From assembly GCF_963259705.1 (NCBI RefSeq), contig NC_081844.1, positions 50,081,501 through 50,145,500 of the forward strand: a DNA stretch of 64,000 nucleotides, written 5' to 3'. Below the pieces are notes generated by a model, which searched no databases, had not been told where the DNA came from, and was given only the letters and a program-made list of their open reading frames with translations. This stretch comes from Myotis daubentonii (taxonomy: Eukaryota; Chordata; Mammalia; Chiroptera; Vespertilionidae). Made by a program: the position numbers and the translations under genes. Below, piece after piece: positions 24,846 to 36,625 of this stretch. Numbering within the stretch: the stretch's first letter is position 1; every line of letters begins with the position of its first letter.

Positions 24846-25433
24846 ATAATAGACAAGGACATAGGAGCAGGGGACAGAAGAAATGGAGAAAGATGCCTAG
24901 AGATAATAGCTTAGAGCACATGTAAAACATTTTCTAATAGCCATTCATTCAAACCCATTGGCCATTGGCCAAAAGCTTATCCATGTCTCTTTTTATGAAA
25001 CCTCTTAAAGAGGAACTTATTCCCTACCTTCAATTATTCAAATGGCCCATCACCTGCTAAGAAAATAATATTCAAATATTGAGCACTGAGTTCAATATGA
25101 GATAATCTGTCATAAGGAAATAATTGCTAAAGATTTATGCCAACCAATATCCCATTCAGTCAAAACATCCCATTCTTATTGTCACTGGAAAGTGACCTGG
25201 CTGAGGTGGGTCTGCTCCAGCATGGTGTGTAAACCACTTGCTCCGAAGTGTCCTTGGTTAGGGAAGATAAGATATTGCGATTTATTAGGTGGCTATAACT
25301 TGCTTGGCAGTTTGTCTAACCATTTGCCTCAAGTTTCCTCATTCAAGCTAGAGAATTTTCCTAGCTTCTTACTAACCTGCCTCAATATTATTTGATACAT
25401 CAATAAATCTTTACCATTAAGACAATTATAAGG

Positions 25434-25560
25434 ACCTGGCCGGAGTGGCTCAGTTGGTTGAGTGTCGTCCTGTGCACTGAAAGGTTGCCAGTTGGATCCC
25501 CAATTGGGGCACAAACATAAGGCAACCAGTCGATGTTTATCTCTCACATTGAGCGAAAAC
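25434..25560 (+). mobile_element. VES-like SINE, truncated
   Basis: The tRNA-like head ACCTGGCCGGAGTGGCTCAG and GGCAACCAGTCGATGTTTAT body are present. The tail region is short. Confidence 0.8.
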
Positions 25561-26889
25561 CTGACATCAATTGCATAGAAAACTGTTCCTCAGGACCACA
25601 TCACACTCTTGTATATGTTTAGAGGTTACTGCCACCCTTGCTGAGTGTGAGAATGGCCTATAAATAGGGTCAAGATGGGATATGAATGGCCAGTGATACA
25701 TGTCAATCATCTGATCTGAGGTGAAATGAAAATATAATCTCTTAACACAGACTGAGCTTTTAAACCCTAAGATGGAATCTTTACTTTTTCACATCTCTCA
25801 TTTTGTCTTTTTTCATCGCAAATATGTGAGTATGTAAATCAGGAGATCATTAAAGAAGAAAGAAGACAGCTTTTCATTATTTATTTAGACAGAACGTACA
25901 GTACTTGAACTCTGTGGGGTGCACAAGGGGTTTCCATGGAAACTATCTTATATGAAAGAATGCCTGACAAGGCCACAGATTGCGGTAGCCATCGCCAGCC
26001 ATGGTAACATTTGCAAATTCAAGCAACTAAACTTTAAAAGTGAGTTACATGGTAAATGGGCTTTGCCTCACCTCTCCTCTCACTGCTCTGGAAATCTAAG
26101 ATCAAGCAAAAGTCATTCATATGTGTTGTAGTGAATTTCTACAGATTCTAAGGTGACTTCTAGTTTTGCTTTTGGTTTTTCTACTTTTGTTTCCATCAAC
26201 TTAAACTCTAGTATGGACTTTTTTTTTTTTAAACCACAGTTGATAAGTTCCAGCCATTTAATAATACAGATATTAATATTTATGGTCCCAGTAATCAGAA
26301 ACCACACTTCTAGAAATTCATTTGTATGTAGAAAATAGATAAAAGGATTACAATAGATAGAGTTGCCCAAGTTTGTTTCTCCCTTCTACAATAACTAGAA
26401 ATTGTGTTTCTTTTCACATATTATAAGTTTAAACCACAGAAATTACTTTTCAAAGGCTCCTTTGAAAATTCCTTATTTAAGTGTATCTTGCAAAAATTCC
26501 CCTCCACGCCCGTTTTTTGTTTGTTTGCTTGTTAGTTTGTTTTTTGATTTCTAGATGTGATTCCGGTATTGCATACCTACCACTTGGTGTTTTTCAAAGT
26601 GACAAGTATTGAATATATTCTTCAAAATATAAAGCTGAAAGATGGATTTGGTGTTAAACAAACCGATGAATGTCTGAGTTAAAGGAAGAAGGAATAACTA
26701 TCAGTGAGAGGGAGGAAGCAGATGGTAAATTTTTTGGTCATTGTCAACCCATTTAAAATACCAAATTCAAAAAGATAACCCTAGAAAACTGAAAAGTAGG
26801 TTAATTCTTTCTTTTAACAACCACTACCTCCTTCTCCTCTCTGAGCATAAGAGAAAAGTAATATGCAATCCTTGTTTTTCTATTTTGTA
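25561..26889. other. Unassigned sequence
   Basis: No gene or clear repeat recognised apart from short A or T runs. Confidence 0.45.
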
Positions 26890-28000
26890 TTGTTGTGAAT
26901 CAGGTTTCTGAGGCTTAAGCAACTGGAAGAATGGAGTTGTCATCAACTGAAAATGCAGAAACTGCAGTGGAGCCAGCTTGGAGTAGAAGTTAAAGCTCAG
27001 GTTTGAACATGTGAAGATATTGTAGTCATCTAAGTAAAGATGTCGGGTAGCCTGCGGATTTCAGGGTCTACAAAGTCTGGAAAAGAGATGAGTGTACTTA
27101 GAGAACAGAAATGCACCAAGCACACAGCCCTATGGGACCACTGCTTGGAGTCAGAGAAAGAGAACAAACCGGAAAAGGAGACTGAGAAGGAGGCACCTCC
27201 CTGCACAACTCCGGGAGACACCATTTGTATTTTTGTCTCAGTAAACGACATCTCTTGGAATCATGCAATTAGCAGCCCATCTGAGAAAGTGTGATGTGAG
27301 GTAGAATAAACAAGAGAGTTTGGTATCCTAGAAGCCAAGTAGAAAAAGTGTCCAGGGTAGAAAATTATCACCCATGAAAGGAAGTATGATGAAGGCTGAG
27401 ATTGGACCATCATAGTGTGCATTGTCGAGGTCACTGATGACTGACAAGAGCAGTTTTCACTGATCCATGGGGGCAAAAGACTGAAGAGAATAAGCTCAAG
27501 AGAAATGGGAGAACTTGAGTGGAGATTGGGATTATAGATAAATTTTTTTTCTTAAAATATATTTTTATTGATTTCAGAGAAGAAGGGAGAGGGAAAGACA
27601 GAAACATCAATAATGAGAGAGAATCATTGATCGGCTGCCTTCTGCACGCCACCCTACTGGGGATCGAGCCCACAATCCGGGCATGTGCCCTTGACTGGAA
27701 TCGAACCCAGACCCTTCAGTCCACAGGCAGATGCTCTATCCACTGAGTCAAACCGGCTAGGGCTTTAGATCAACTTTAAAGTAGGTTTTTAATTTATTTT
27801 GTTTTTGCAAAAGAGAGCAGAGAAATAGGGCAGTAGCTGGTAAAGTGGGCCAAAAGAATTACTATTTTTTTTTTTAAATTACAGGATGGAAGAAATAACA
27901 GCAATTTCTCCAGGAAGGGAAGACTGATGATGAAAATGGGGAGAGGGGAGAATCACTAGAGTGATGTCTGTGAGTAAGCAAATGTGGTGCACAAGTGAAG
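26890..28000 (+). mobile_element. Old dispersed mammalian repeat, split by a VES
   Basis: The phrases GCAACTGGAAGAATGGAGTTG, GGAAAAGGAGACTGAGAAGGA and TCCTAGAAGCCAAGTAGAAA occur in a known ancient, widely dispersed mammalian repeat whose library name I cannot give with certainty. The VES at 27549 interrupts it. The 84-codon frame at 27040 lies in it and is not claimed as a gene. Confidence 0.4.
27549..27766 (-). mobile_element. VES SINE
   Basis: Reads on plus from TATTTTTATTGATTTCAGAG to TCAAACCGGCTAGGGC, the full reverse complement of VES. Confidence 0.93.
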
Positions 28001-29752
28001 CAACAAGTTTTAACTGACAGCCCTATCTAATGAAGACAGCCATGGGATCCTGGAGAAGAAACGGGTCAGTCAGTGGCTGGGCATGATGAGGGAGTCTGAA
28101 CGCTTTCTGAGGTGTCACAGATTGGGTTGTCTTGAAGCAAAGCCAAGATGGAGTTTGAAATATTGAATATTTATTAGGGACCTACACAGATGGAAAAGAG
28201 AGGGAGGAGGCAGGATTCAGTGGAAGAACAATTCAAACTACAATGAATGCATGACAAAGCCTTAGCCAACCCCAAATGGAGCTCTGGTGCCTTTATGCCA
28301 CCACCACCCCCATCCCTCCTGTCTATTGGATTTGAGCTTCCTCTGGAGGGATCTGTTCTTGGGCTCTTGCTCATGAGGGACTTTGCAGGAGCAGATTGCA
28401 GAATACACCTCCTGACAGCTAGCTCTCCCAGCAGGGAGGGTCACGGCTCCGTCCTTGAAGGGGGATGTGGGTGATACATCTCTATGTTTTTCTATACAAA
28501 GAGGCAAATAAAATTGGTACTTGGGAGTGAAGAAGGACAGTGAAGTCAGGGGTGGGAAAGTGCAGGGCTCAAAGATAGAGGAGAGGTATGACATTGTCAC
28601 CTAGGGTGACAGATCAGTGAATGTACTCTCTGTACAGCTTCATGGGTGCATTTTAGGTTTCACAGTTATAAATCCCAAGTGATGTTACAGAAAAACTGGA
28701 GAAGAACCAAGCAACGGTTAGAAAGATGGAGTTACATTTATTATTATTATGCGTGGGCCCAGAGGAAAATCTCTCTCAAATTCTGGGGAAATCACACAGG
28801 AAGTTTCCTGTATTTATACTATTTTACCTTCTTTGTCTCCCAAATATGGGTTTTTTCTGGTTCCCTTTGCAAGTTCTTAAAGGGCCCTATGTGCTGGGGC
28901 TTTGAGACCTGGACCAAAGGCTTGGCCTGATGCCAGCACTGATAACTTCGTCTGGGGAAGGTTTAATGGCCTCTCTGAAATGGGAGTAGTCTTATTTTCC
29001 TTATTATTTAAGCCAGCATTTACAGAAGCCAGAAATAGCAGGATTAAAATTTCAAACAGCAGTTTTTATATAAGATGGATGCTTCAGTGAAATCAGACAG
29101 TATGGAGGTTTGGTTTTGTCCTATCACGTTTGCCTGTATATGTATAGAGGCAGGAACAGAGTGAGGGAGAGGAACTGAGAAATCAAACAGTTAAAAGGGG
29201 GCCAGATCACTGGGGGACATGCAGGCCATTTAAGGATTTTGCCTTTTTATTCTGAACAAGATGAGAAGCCATTTCAGGTTATTTGAATCCTATTGATTTT
29301 GAAAAATAATACATATATAGGAAATTGCATAGAACGTGAATGTGCAGCTCAATATATTTTCAGAAAGTGATCACCCATATAACTCTATCCAGGCCAAGGA
29401 AGGGAGCAATGCCCGCACCTGCAAAAACTTTCCTCTGACCCTCTCTCAATTGTTATTATCTTCCTCACTTCTAATGGTATTTAACATTATAAATGTTACT
29501 GACATTTATGCTAATTTCTTTCTTAGTGTTTTTTTTTATACTTGTGCCATCGAAGCTTGTATCCCTAAAAACTAAAGATTAGTTTTATCTTTTTCTTTTT
29601 TTAAGCTTTTTATAAATGGACTCAAACAATACATACTTTTTGTGGCTGGCACTTTTGTTCTACACTATGGTTTTGAGATTCATTCATGTTGTTGTATTCT
29701 AAGTTCAGCCAAACCACAGGATTAGACCTGGGTTTGGTTTTCAGGAATGTTA
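28001..29752. other. Unassigned, probably old repeat-derived
   Basis: Stretches at 28120-28900 and 29250-29720 have the feel of decayed LTR or LINE sequence (for example AGATTCATTCATGTTGTTG) but cannot be assigned. Confidence 0.35.
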
Positions 29753-30393
29753 ACCCTGTAACTACAGGAGATAATTTTGTGGAGGGAGTTGTTTTTGTTT
29801 GTGTTTATTTCAGGATAATACAGACGTTCTCTGGGTCATTACCCAGGTTGTGAGATTGGAATTTAAAGCCCTTGATGGGGAAAATAAGACATTGGGGGAG
29901 GGGGGGTAGCAATCTGAATCTGTGCCAGGAACCTGCCTTCTAACACACACTCTTGCTTGCCAATAATTAACTCCATTTGTGAAAGAATGTAGGAGGCTAG
30001 CAGCCCAACTCTGTACCTAGTTAATCAATATCCCCAATGCACATTCCTGTTAGCCTATAATCAAGTCACTGCCCCTTCCTTAATTATCTGGTCTTGCAAG
30101 ACCTATTTACCTAAATACTCCCATTTTACAGAGGCCATAAACCATACATAACCCCCAGAGGGGGTTATCAGCGCTGGCACCAGGCCAGGCCTTTAGGTCT
30201 GGAAGTCTGATCCATATTTGGGGGACAAAGAAACCAAAGGGAAAGCTGCTTCCATATTCGGGGGCTCAGGATTTGGAAACAGGCTCCCCTGAGTCACTGT
30301 ACTAGTACATGTGAAACATCTGAAAATAAATGGGTTTATCCTGAATCTCCGAATACTTCTGTGTATTTTTTGGTCGCCTGGTAAATTCTGTAA
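29753..30393 (+). mobile_element. Candidate solo LTR
   Basis: The interval can be framed as TGTAACTACAGG...AATTCTGTAACA. It has a pyrimidine-rich middle (CACTGCCCCTTCCTTAATTA), an AATAAA at about 30326-30331 and a T/G-rich end, an LTR-like order of parts. The family is not recognised and the boundaries are uncertain. Confidence 0.3.
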
Positions 30394-30766
30394 CACCCTG
30401 AGCTCACCTTCTCCTTTCTCCAAACTCTCCAGGACACTTAAAGCCACTGACCCAATGGGAAGCCCTTATTCTTCATCCCCACAATCATGTTTTATGGCAG
30501 CAACTACCTGATCACTTACTTTGTCTTCTGTAGACACGAGCTGTTTAGTTACTGCATACCGTGGGCTACTTGTGTTTTATTTACCATGACAATAGTCAGT
30601 GATACCTTTAAATCTAATCAGATACAGATTCATGTCTTTAAAATTCCATTGCTTTTTTCCTCTAACACACTTCCATTACCAAAAATTCTAGCAATCAAGG
30701 TTCAATCAGGAAAATAGAACCATTAAAAGTATTATGTGAGTAAAAAGGTTACTATAGGCATTAGAA

Positions 30767-30989
30767 CAGTGGTTCTCAACCTTCCTAACGCCGCGACCCT
30801 TTAATACAGTTCCTCATGTTGCGGTCACCCCCAACCATAAAATTATTTTCATTGCTACTTCATAACTGTAATTTTGCTACTGTAAACAATATGTAATTAT
30901 ATATGTGTTTTCCGATGGTCTTAGGCGACCCCTGTGAAAGGGTCGTTTGACCCCCAAAGGGGTCGCGACCCACAGGTTGAGAACCACTG
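30767..30989 (+). mobile_element. URR1/OposCharlie3-like hAT MITE
   Basis: A 223-bp element with terminal repeats CAGTGGTTCTCAACCTTCCT and GGTTGAGAACCACTG, flanked by a perfect 8-bp duplication CATTAGAA (30759-30766 and 30990-30997). The interior (GCGACCCTTTAATACAGTTC, GGGGTCGCGACC) matches the rodent URR1 family as I recall it. The exact family name needs a library comparison. Confidence 0.85.
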
Positions 30990-30997
30990 CATTAGAA

Positions 30998-31460
30998 CAT
31001 ACACAAATGTAGGAGGAGTTGGAAAAGGGAAGACAGAAGGAGGAGAATTGAGAAATAACAGCGAGTTGCTAACATGACAGTGAGTGGGTAGGTAGGAGCA
31101 TGCAGGACAATGCAAATTGTGTATGTCTGGCCACAAAAATGGGAACATAAGGAGAGGATTTGTGGAGAGTCCTGTGGAAGTTGCCACCTCTGAGGAAACT
31201 GCAATAAAGCACTTGGTACAGAGCAGGGCCAGGAGCTGGAAGAGCTGGAAGCTGGGGCCTACCTCTTGTGTCTGTCTGTCACTGTATCTGAGACCAGGAG
31301 CTTTCAAGAGTACTTACTTCTCCTTTACGACAACATTTGTAATCTTGCAGGAGTGCCCCCCTTTCAACTCTAATCCAGAACCATACAGAACAGAAATGAT
31401 CCTAGAAAATATACGCCCCAGGCTTAGATAGACATGGGAGTACCAAGCTGACCAGTTCTA
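30998..31460. other. Unassigned old repeat-like sequence
   Basis: Purine-rich sequence between the hAT element and the provirus; no gene seen. Confidence 0.4.
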
Positions 31461-31477
31461 AATATTGTTTATGTTAT

Positions 31478-32267
31478 TGCCGGGGTCCAACCCCAGCAGG
31501 TCCAGGGGTCCCCAAAGGTGTGGACGGAGTCGGCGAAGAAGGAATGACACGGAGACAGTGTTCAGTTGATCAGCAGCCTAGTCAGGATCTCCAGCCAGGA
31601 TCTCCAGAGAGGTTCTGCTTCGGATCTCCAGCCAGGTTCTGTGGCCAGGTACTCCAGTCAGGTTCAGTCACCAGGTTCTAGTCAGGTTCTCTTGCCAATT
31701 TCTGTAGTCAGGTTCAGTCCAGGATCCCTTGCCATGTTCTCCCGCTAGGCTCTGTCTCTAGGCTCCGAGGCCAGTCCCTCTCCAGGATCCTCCGGCATGC
31801 TCTCTCCCCCGAAGTTCTTCTGTCTCTAGAGAACGTTCTGTGTAGGTTCTGTGCCTAGGCTCTGTCTCTCTTGGTCCTGTCTTCCAAGCCCTGTGTTCTG
31901 AGTTCTGAGTTCTAAATTCTGTGTGTTTCTGTCTTGTTACAACTGTATTTATACCAGTTGATTCAATCCTATCAATCTCTATTACAAAGGTTAGGGCGTT
32001 TCTTATCTCCATTCCAGGGAGAAAAGATTATGTAGTTTAAGCATGATTGTTCGTAGTTAAAGGGATTAATTACCCGCCTGGCACTTAGTTGAGGGGTTTT
32101 ATTCCCTCCCTAACTTCAGGGGAAAATCCCTACCTGGGGATTCAACCTTTCTCGGAGAGGTGACCTTGGTTAAAACACAGCGCCAAGAAGGTGAGCAAAC
32201 ATATTAAGAACCATATGCCATATATGCCAGGTCCCTTGAAACAGCAAGGATGGACCGGCTCCCGGAA
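31478..32267 (-). repeat. 3' LTR of the mini-provirus
   Basis: About 790 bp, nearly identical to the LTR at 33021 apart from a missing segment in the short-repeat zone and a damaged terminal TG. The polypurine tract at about 32269-32285 sits directly in front of it. Confidence 0.85.
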
Positions 32268-32589
32268 AATTCCCCCTTTTTTATTTTTTAAAAGCAAGCT
32301 TTAAAAAGAAAAACCTCAAATGCTCTCTTATATCCATTTTAAGAGTAGGATTGGCGCTTTCCGCTATTACCTGAGTCCTGATCTATCATCCCAGGGAGAG
32401 CTTGCCAATCCTGCACTTTCCCAGGGTAGAAAGGCTGCAGTGGGGTTAAGGATAAGGCTCCTTGGGCCTACCTTCTCCCATGCCATTACATTTACCTTTC
32501 CTTCCTCAGAAAAGCATGGACATACTTCTTGTATAAAACGTTCTGTCTGACTGGGAGTAACCTTAATTCCTCTGCTAACAAGCATATAT

Positions 32590-32770
32590 GTTAAAAGATC
32601 AATACGGAGTCTTTTTTCTTTAGACTCAGTATGGCACATCTTCTTAATCTAAAGATCAATACAGAGTCTTCTTTCTTTGGACTCAGTATGGCACATCTTC
32701 TCAATCTAAGAATCAATACAGAGTCTTCTTTCTTTAGACTCAGTATGGCACATCTTCTCAATCTAAGTTC
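32590..32770 (-). repeat. 57-bp tandem repeat, about 3 copies, inside the provirus
   Basis: Three copies of a 57-bp unit (GATCAATACAGAGTCTTCTT... to CTTCTCAATCTAA) with 1-4 differences each. As 57 is divisible by three, the minus strand encodes a 19-residue periodic peptide (RLRRCAILS...DSVLI). I do not recognise it and make no claim that it is expressed. Confidence 0.85.
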
Positions 32771-33000
32771 TGTACTATCCACCTTCTCACCCTACTTATC
32801 CTCTATAGGGGGGTCTGTAGCACCCTGGTGGAGTCCTATCCGTCCCAAGTGTGGGGTTCTCAATGGGGGGGGGGGGGGGCTTACCTAAGGGAATCCTGTT
32901 CCAGGGGTTCCCAAAGGTGTGGACGGAGTCGGCGAAGACTATCCACCCTCTTCCTACGGTGGAGTCCGATCCGTCCCGAGTGCAGGGCGCTTACCTAGGG

Positions 33001-33018
33001 GTCCCTGTTCGGGCGCCA
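33001..33018 (-). promoter_or_regulatory. Primer-binding site, tRNA-Lys3 type
   Basis: On the minus strand the sequence is TGGCGCCCGAACAGGGAC, two bases after the LTR end. This is the 18-mer complementary to the 3' end of tRNA-Lys3, the primer also used by MMTV and lentiviruses. With the 6-bp target duplication it supports a class II assignment. Confidence 0.9.
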
Positions 33019-33020
33019 TA

Positions 33021-33855
33021 TGCCGGGGTCCAACCCCAGAGGGTCCAGGGGTCCCCAAAGGTGTGGACGGAGTCGGCGAAGAAGGAATGACACGGAGACA
33101 GCGTTCAGTTGATCAGCAGCCTAGCCAGGATCTCCAGCCAAGTTCTGGTCTCGATCTCCACCTTCCTCAGAAAACCTCCAGAGAGGTTCTGCTTCGGATC
33201 TCCAGTCAGGTTCTGTGGCCAGGTACTCCAGTCAGGTTCAGTCACCAGGTTCTAGTCAGGTTCTCTTGCCAATTTCTGTAGTCAGGTTCAGTCCAGGATC
33301 CCTTGCCATGTTCTCCCGCTAGGCTCTGTCTCTAGGCTCCGAGGCCAGTCCCTCTCCAGGATCCTCCGGCATGCTCTCTCCCCCGAAGTTCTTCTGTCTC
33401 TAGAGAACGTTCTGTGTAGGTTCTGTGCCTAGGCTCTGTCTCTCTTGGTCCTGTCTTCCAAGCCCTGTGTTCTGAGTTCTGTGTTCTGAGTTCTGAGTTC
33501 TAAATTCTGTGTGTTTCTGTCTTGTTACAACTGTATTTATACCAGTTGATTCAATCCTATCAATCTCTATTACAAAGGTTAGGGCGTTTCTTATCTCCAT
33601 TCCAGGGAGAAAAGATTATGTAGTTTAAGCATGATTGTTCGTAGTTAAAGGGATTAATTACCCGCCTGGCACTTAGTTGAGGGGTTTTATTCCCTCCCTA
33701 ACTTCAGGGGAAAATCCCTACCTGGGGATTCAACCTTTCTCGGAGAGGTGACCTTGGTTAAAACACAGTGCCAAGAAGGTGAGCAAACATATTAAGAACC
33801 ATATGCCATATATGCCAGGTCCCTTGAAACAGCAAGGATGGACCGGCTCCCAGCA
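33021..33855 (-). repeat. 5' LTR of the mini-provirus
   Basis: TG...CA ends, 835 bp, class II type start (TGCTGGGAGCCGG). It carries a TATA-like TATAAATACAG and an array of CCAGGTTCTG-type short repeats in its downstream half. Compared with its partner it has an extra segment near 33140-33180. Confidence 0.85.
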
Positions 33856-34379
33856 TGTTATGACTGATTTTCATTTATTAAACCACCCTTGCATTCCTGG
33901 AGATCCTACTTGGCAGTGTTACAGTATCCTTTTTCCTTTTTTTTTTTTTAATATTTGCTGAATTCATGTTGCTAATATACTTTGTGAATAGTATCTTTGT
34001 ACCTATATTTATAAGTGAGATCTGCCTGTAATTTTTCTTTTCTTTTTTTGTAATGTCCTTATCAGACTTTGGCATCAAGTTCATGTTGGCCTCATAAAAT
34101 TAGGTTGCATTGTTTCTTATTTTCCTATTTTCTGATAAAATTTATGTGAAATTACCTTTTTTCCCCTCCAAAAATACCTAGTAAAATTGACTAGCAAAAT
34201 TATCTAGGCCTGGAGTCTTCTCTGTAGAAAGCTAGATTCTTTTTTATATGGATTCTAATTAATAGCTAAAGAACAATCTAATATTTTATTTTTCCTGTGT
34301 CTATTATTATGTTTATTTTTCTAGAAATTGTCTACTTCCACATCTACATTTTTAAATGTATTGGCATAGCGTTGTTCAT

Positions 34380-34989
34380 TGCCGGGGTCCTGCCCCAGCG
34401 GGTCCAGGGGTTCCCCAAAGGTGTGGACGGAGTCGGCGAAGAAGGAATGACACGGAGACAGTGTTCAGTTGATCAGCAGCCTAGCCAGGATCTCTAGCCA
34501 GGATCTCCAGCCAAGTTCTGGTCTGGATCTCCAGAGAGGTTCTGCTGTTTATTGTCTTGTTACATCCGTATTTATACCAGTTGATTTTAATCCTGTCAAT
34601 TTCTATTACAAAGGTTAGGGCGTTTCTTATCTCCATTCCAGGGAGTAAAGATTATGTAGCTTAAGCATGATTGTTTGTAGTGATTAACTACCCGCCTGGC
34701 ACTTAGTTAAGGAGTTTCATCCCCTCCCTGACTTCAGGGAAAAATTCCTACCTGGGGAAACAACCTTTCTAGGAGAGGCATCCCCTCCCTGACTTCAGGG
34801 AAAAATTCCTACCTGGGGAAACAACCTTTCTCGGAGAGGTGACCTTGGTTAAAACACACAGCGCTAAGGGGAGCAAACATATTAAGAACAGTATGCTATA
34901 TACGCCAGGTCCCTTGAAACATATGCTGTGCAGATGTTTCTTTCCTGCAGCGACTGTGTCAAGCAGCAAGGATGGACCAGCTTCCGGCA
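34380..34989 (-). mobile_element. Solo class II LTR, short variant
   Basis: A 610-bp LTR of the same family with a perfect 6-bp duplication, GTTCAT, at 34374-34379 and 34990-34995. It lacks most of the CCAGGTTCTG array. It has a private 62-bp tandem duplication (34718-34779 and 34780-34841). It sits in the same L1 fragment as the mini-provirus. Confidence 0.9.
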
Positions 34990-35045
34990 GTTCATAATAT
35001 TCTTTTATTTTCCTAATATTAGCATTATGGTTATTTTAACTGTAT

Positions 35046-36419
35046 GAATATAATGTTTAAGCAAATTTCTCCATAACATCATCATCATAAATTTCAAAAA
35101 GTAGAAACACTAGGACCAAAGGCTAGTGAAAGACTCCTAGTACATTTTACTAAATTTAACCTTTATTAAGTTTGATACTACAAATGGTATAAAACAAAGC
35201 ACATTTTTTTTGTAGCCTCAGCCATATTTATAATAATCATGTTCCTTTTTATCTATTTTTTGTCTATTTGATATACTGAAAAGAATATTCTTCTACTTAA
35301 TTTTATTTGCATTTCTTTAAATTTATTTGAAGGCTGAGCATTCTTTTTCTAAATTTTTATTGGTCATATATATTTCTTTGTGAATTGATTGTCCACATCC
35401 TATGAGTTACATTTTGATTTAAGCCTAAACTGGTAAAATCTACAAACAACAAGAAAGTCAAACTCTTCAATATGACTACTGACCAAAGAATGTTACTGGT
35501 AGTATGGTATTGTTTCTTATTTAAAATACTACAAGTTGTACTTTCTATGTGTATGTGTGCAATAAAATTTTACAGCTAGCTATTTTACATAACTTTTCTC
35601 TCTCAACTTTATTTGTGGAGGTCTATTTCTATGCTTAATTTTCAAGATAATACAAGATATATAAATGTTTGCCAAATTATCATGTAAATTAATATCATCA
35701 TTATGATATTAAATTGTCTCTTGAAACAAAATTGCTTGTATAATAAACAAATTAATGAAATTAAAATGAGACAGATGCATTCAACAGATCTTATAAGTCT
35801 TTGTTGCTAAAAATATCCAAAATAAACTCCTAAAATTGATACAAAAATACAGCAACAAATAAAACATCATCAGTTTTTGATTGCTATTAAGTGAATATTT
35901 ATCCAAAAAACATATACCGATTTTAAAAACAATCTATAATTTTTTACTCATTACTTTACATCAATTTTTAAAAGAACTGATTTACAACTAATTTAAAAAG
36001 CAATCCACATTTCCAACTAATTAATAGGTACAGGAATGTTATGAAGTATTACCTCATGGGGTGTACATAAATAAAACTATTGGATATACTATAGCTTAAT
36101 CATGTAACTGGTCTAACAAGTATTCTTATTATAAAATCCTTAGAGAAATAAAAATTATAAGTGGATGAATAGAAAAGTATATCATTGCATTAACCTTATA
36201 TTATTTTTGTTCAAGTGTTTATCTCTTTGCCCTTATATCAGGGCATGTGTGGATATTAATATGTGCTGATCATTTTCTAAAAGAATTTCTTAGCACTAAT
36301 GCCTCCTTAAGCATAAATATAATTGTTTCATTTTCTTAGTTTTTGTTGTAACAGTTCTTTTTCTATTCCCTAATTCCAGCTTCAGAAAATTTTGCAGTTT
36401 AGCATGGCCTTGTGAAGAG
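35046..36419. other. AT-rich unassigned sequence, L1-like in part
   Basis: Around 35330-35400 the text resembles antisense old L1. The rest shows nothing. Confidence 0.4.
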
Positions 36420-36625
36420 TCCAGAATAGTGGTTCCAAGCTCAGATTCTAGAATCAGACAACTATATTCAAAATTACTTCATCATTATGAGCTGTAAAAA
36501 ATTGGATAACATCCTTAACCACTGCAAGGCCTCATTTTCCTTCTTTATAAAATTATAATAATAGTATTTCCTACTTCAAAAAATTGTTGTGGCAATTAAA
36601 AGACAAATCATGCAAAATATATTCC
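36420..36625 (+). mobile_element. MIR SINE
   Basis: GAATAGTGGTTCCAAGCTCAG, AGGCCTCATTTTCCTTCTTT and AAAATTATAATAATAGTATT follow the MIR order from tRNA-related head to core and tail. Confidence 0.7.

Larger units (their letters stand above)
31478..33855 (-). mobile_element. Internally deleted class II (betaretrovirus-like) provirus
   Basis: Two LTRs (33021-33855 upstream and 31478-32267 downstream on the minus strand) enclose about 750 bp. A perfect 6-bp target duplication, TGTTAT, flanks it at 31472-31477 and 33856-33861. Next to the upstream LTR is a primer-binding site complementary to tRNA-Lys3. A purine tract (AAAAAAGGGGGAATT) lies just before the downstream LTR. No gag, pro, pol or env coding sequence remains, so the copy is defective and could only have moved with help. 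The LTRs differ by a few substitutions and indels, which suggests a fairly young insertion; this is an estimate by eye. Confidence 0.85.
31461..35045 (-). mobile_element. Old L1 ORF2 fragment interrupted by two LTR insertions
   Basis: After removal of the two ERV insertions, the pieces 31461-31477, 33856-34379 and 34990-35045 read continuously as L1 reverse-transcriptase sequence on the minus strand. One frame shows NLMPKSDKDITKKE and YRQISLINIGTKIL, matching the conserved L1 RT region. It is broken by stops and truncated. Confidence 0.75.

Noticed and set aside
32590..32770. CRISPR-like regular repeats
   Set aside because: The 57-bp units are contiguous with no unique spacers and lie in an ERV. 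The other arrays (5889, 37780, 59236) are minisatellites inside Helitrons.
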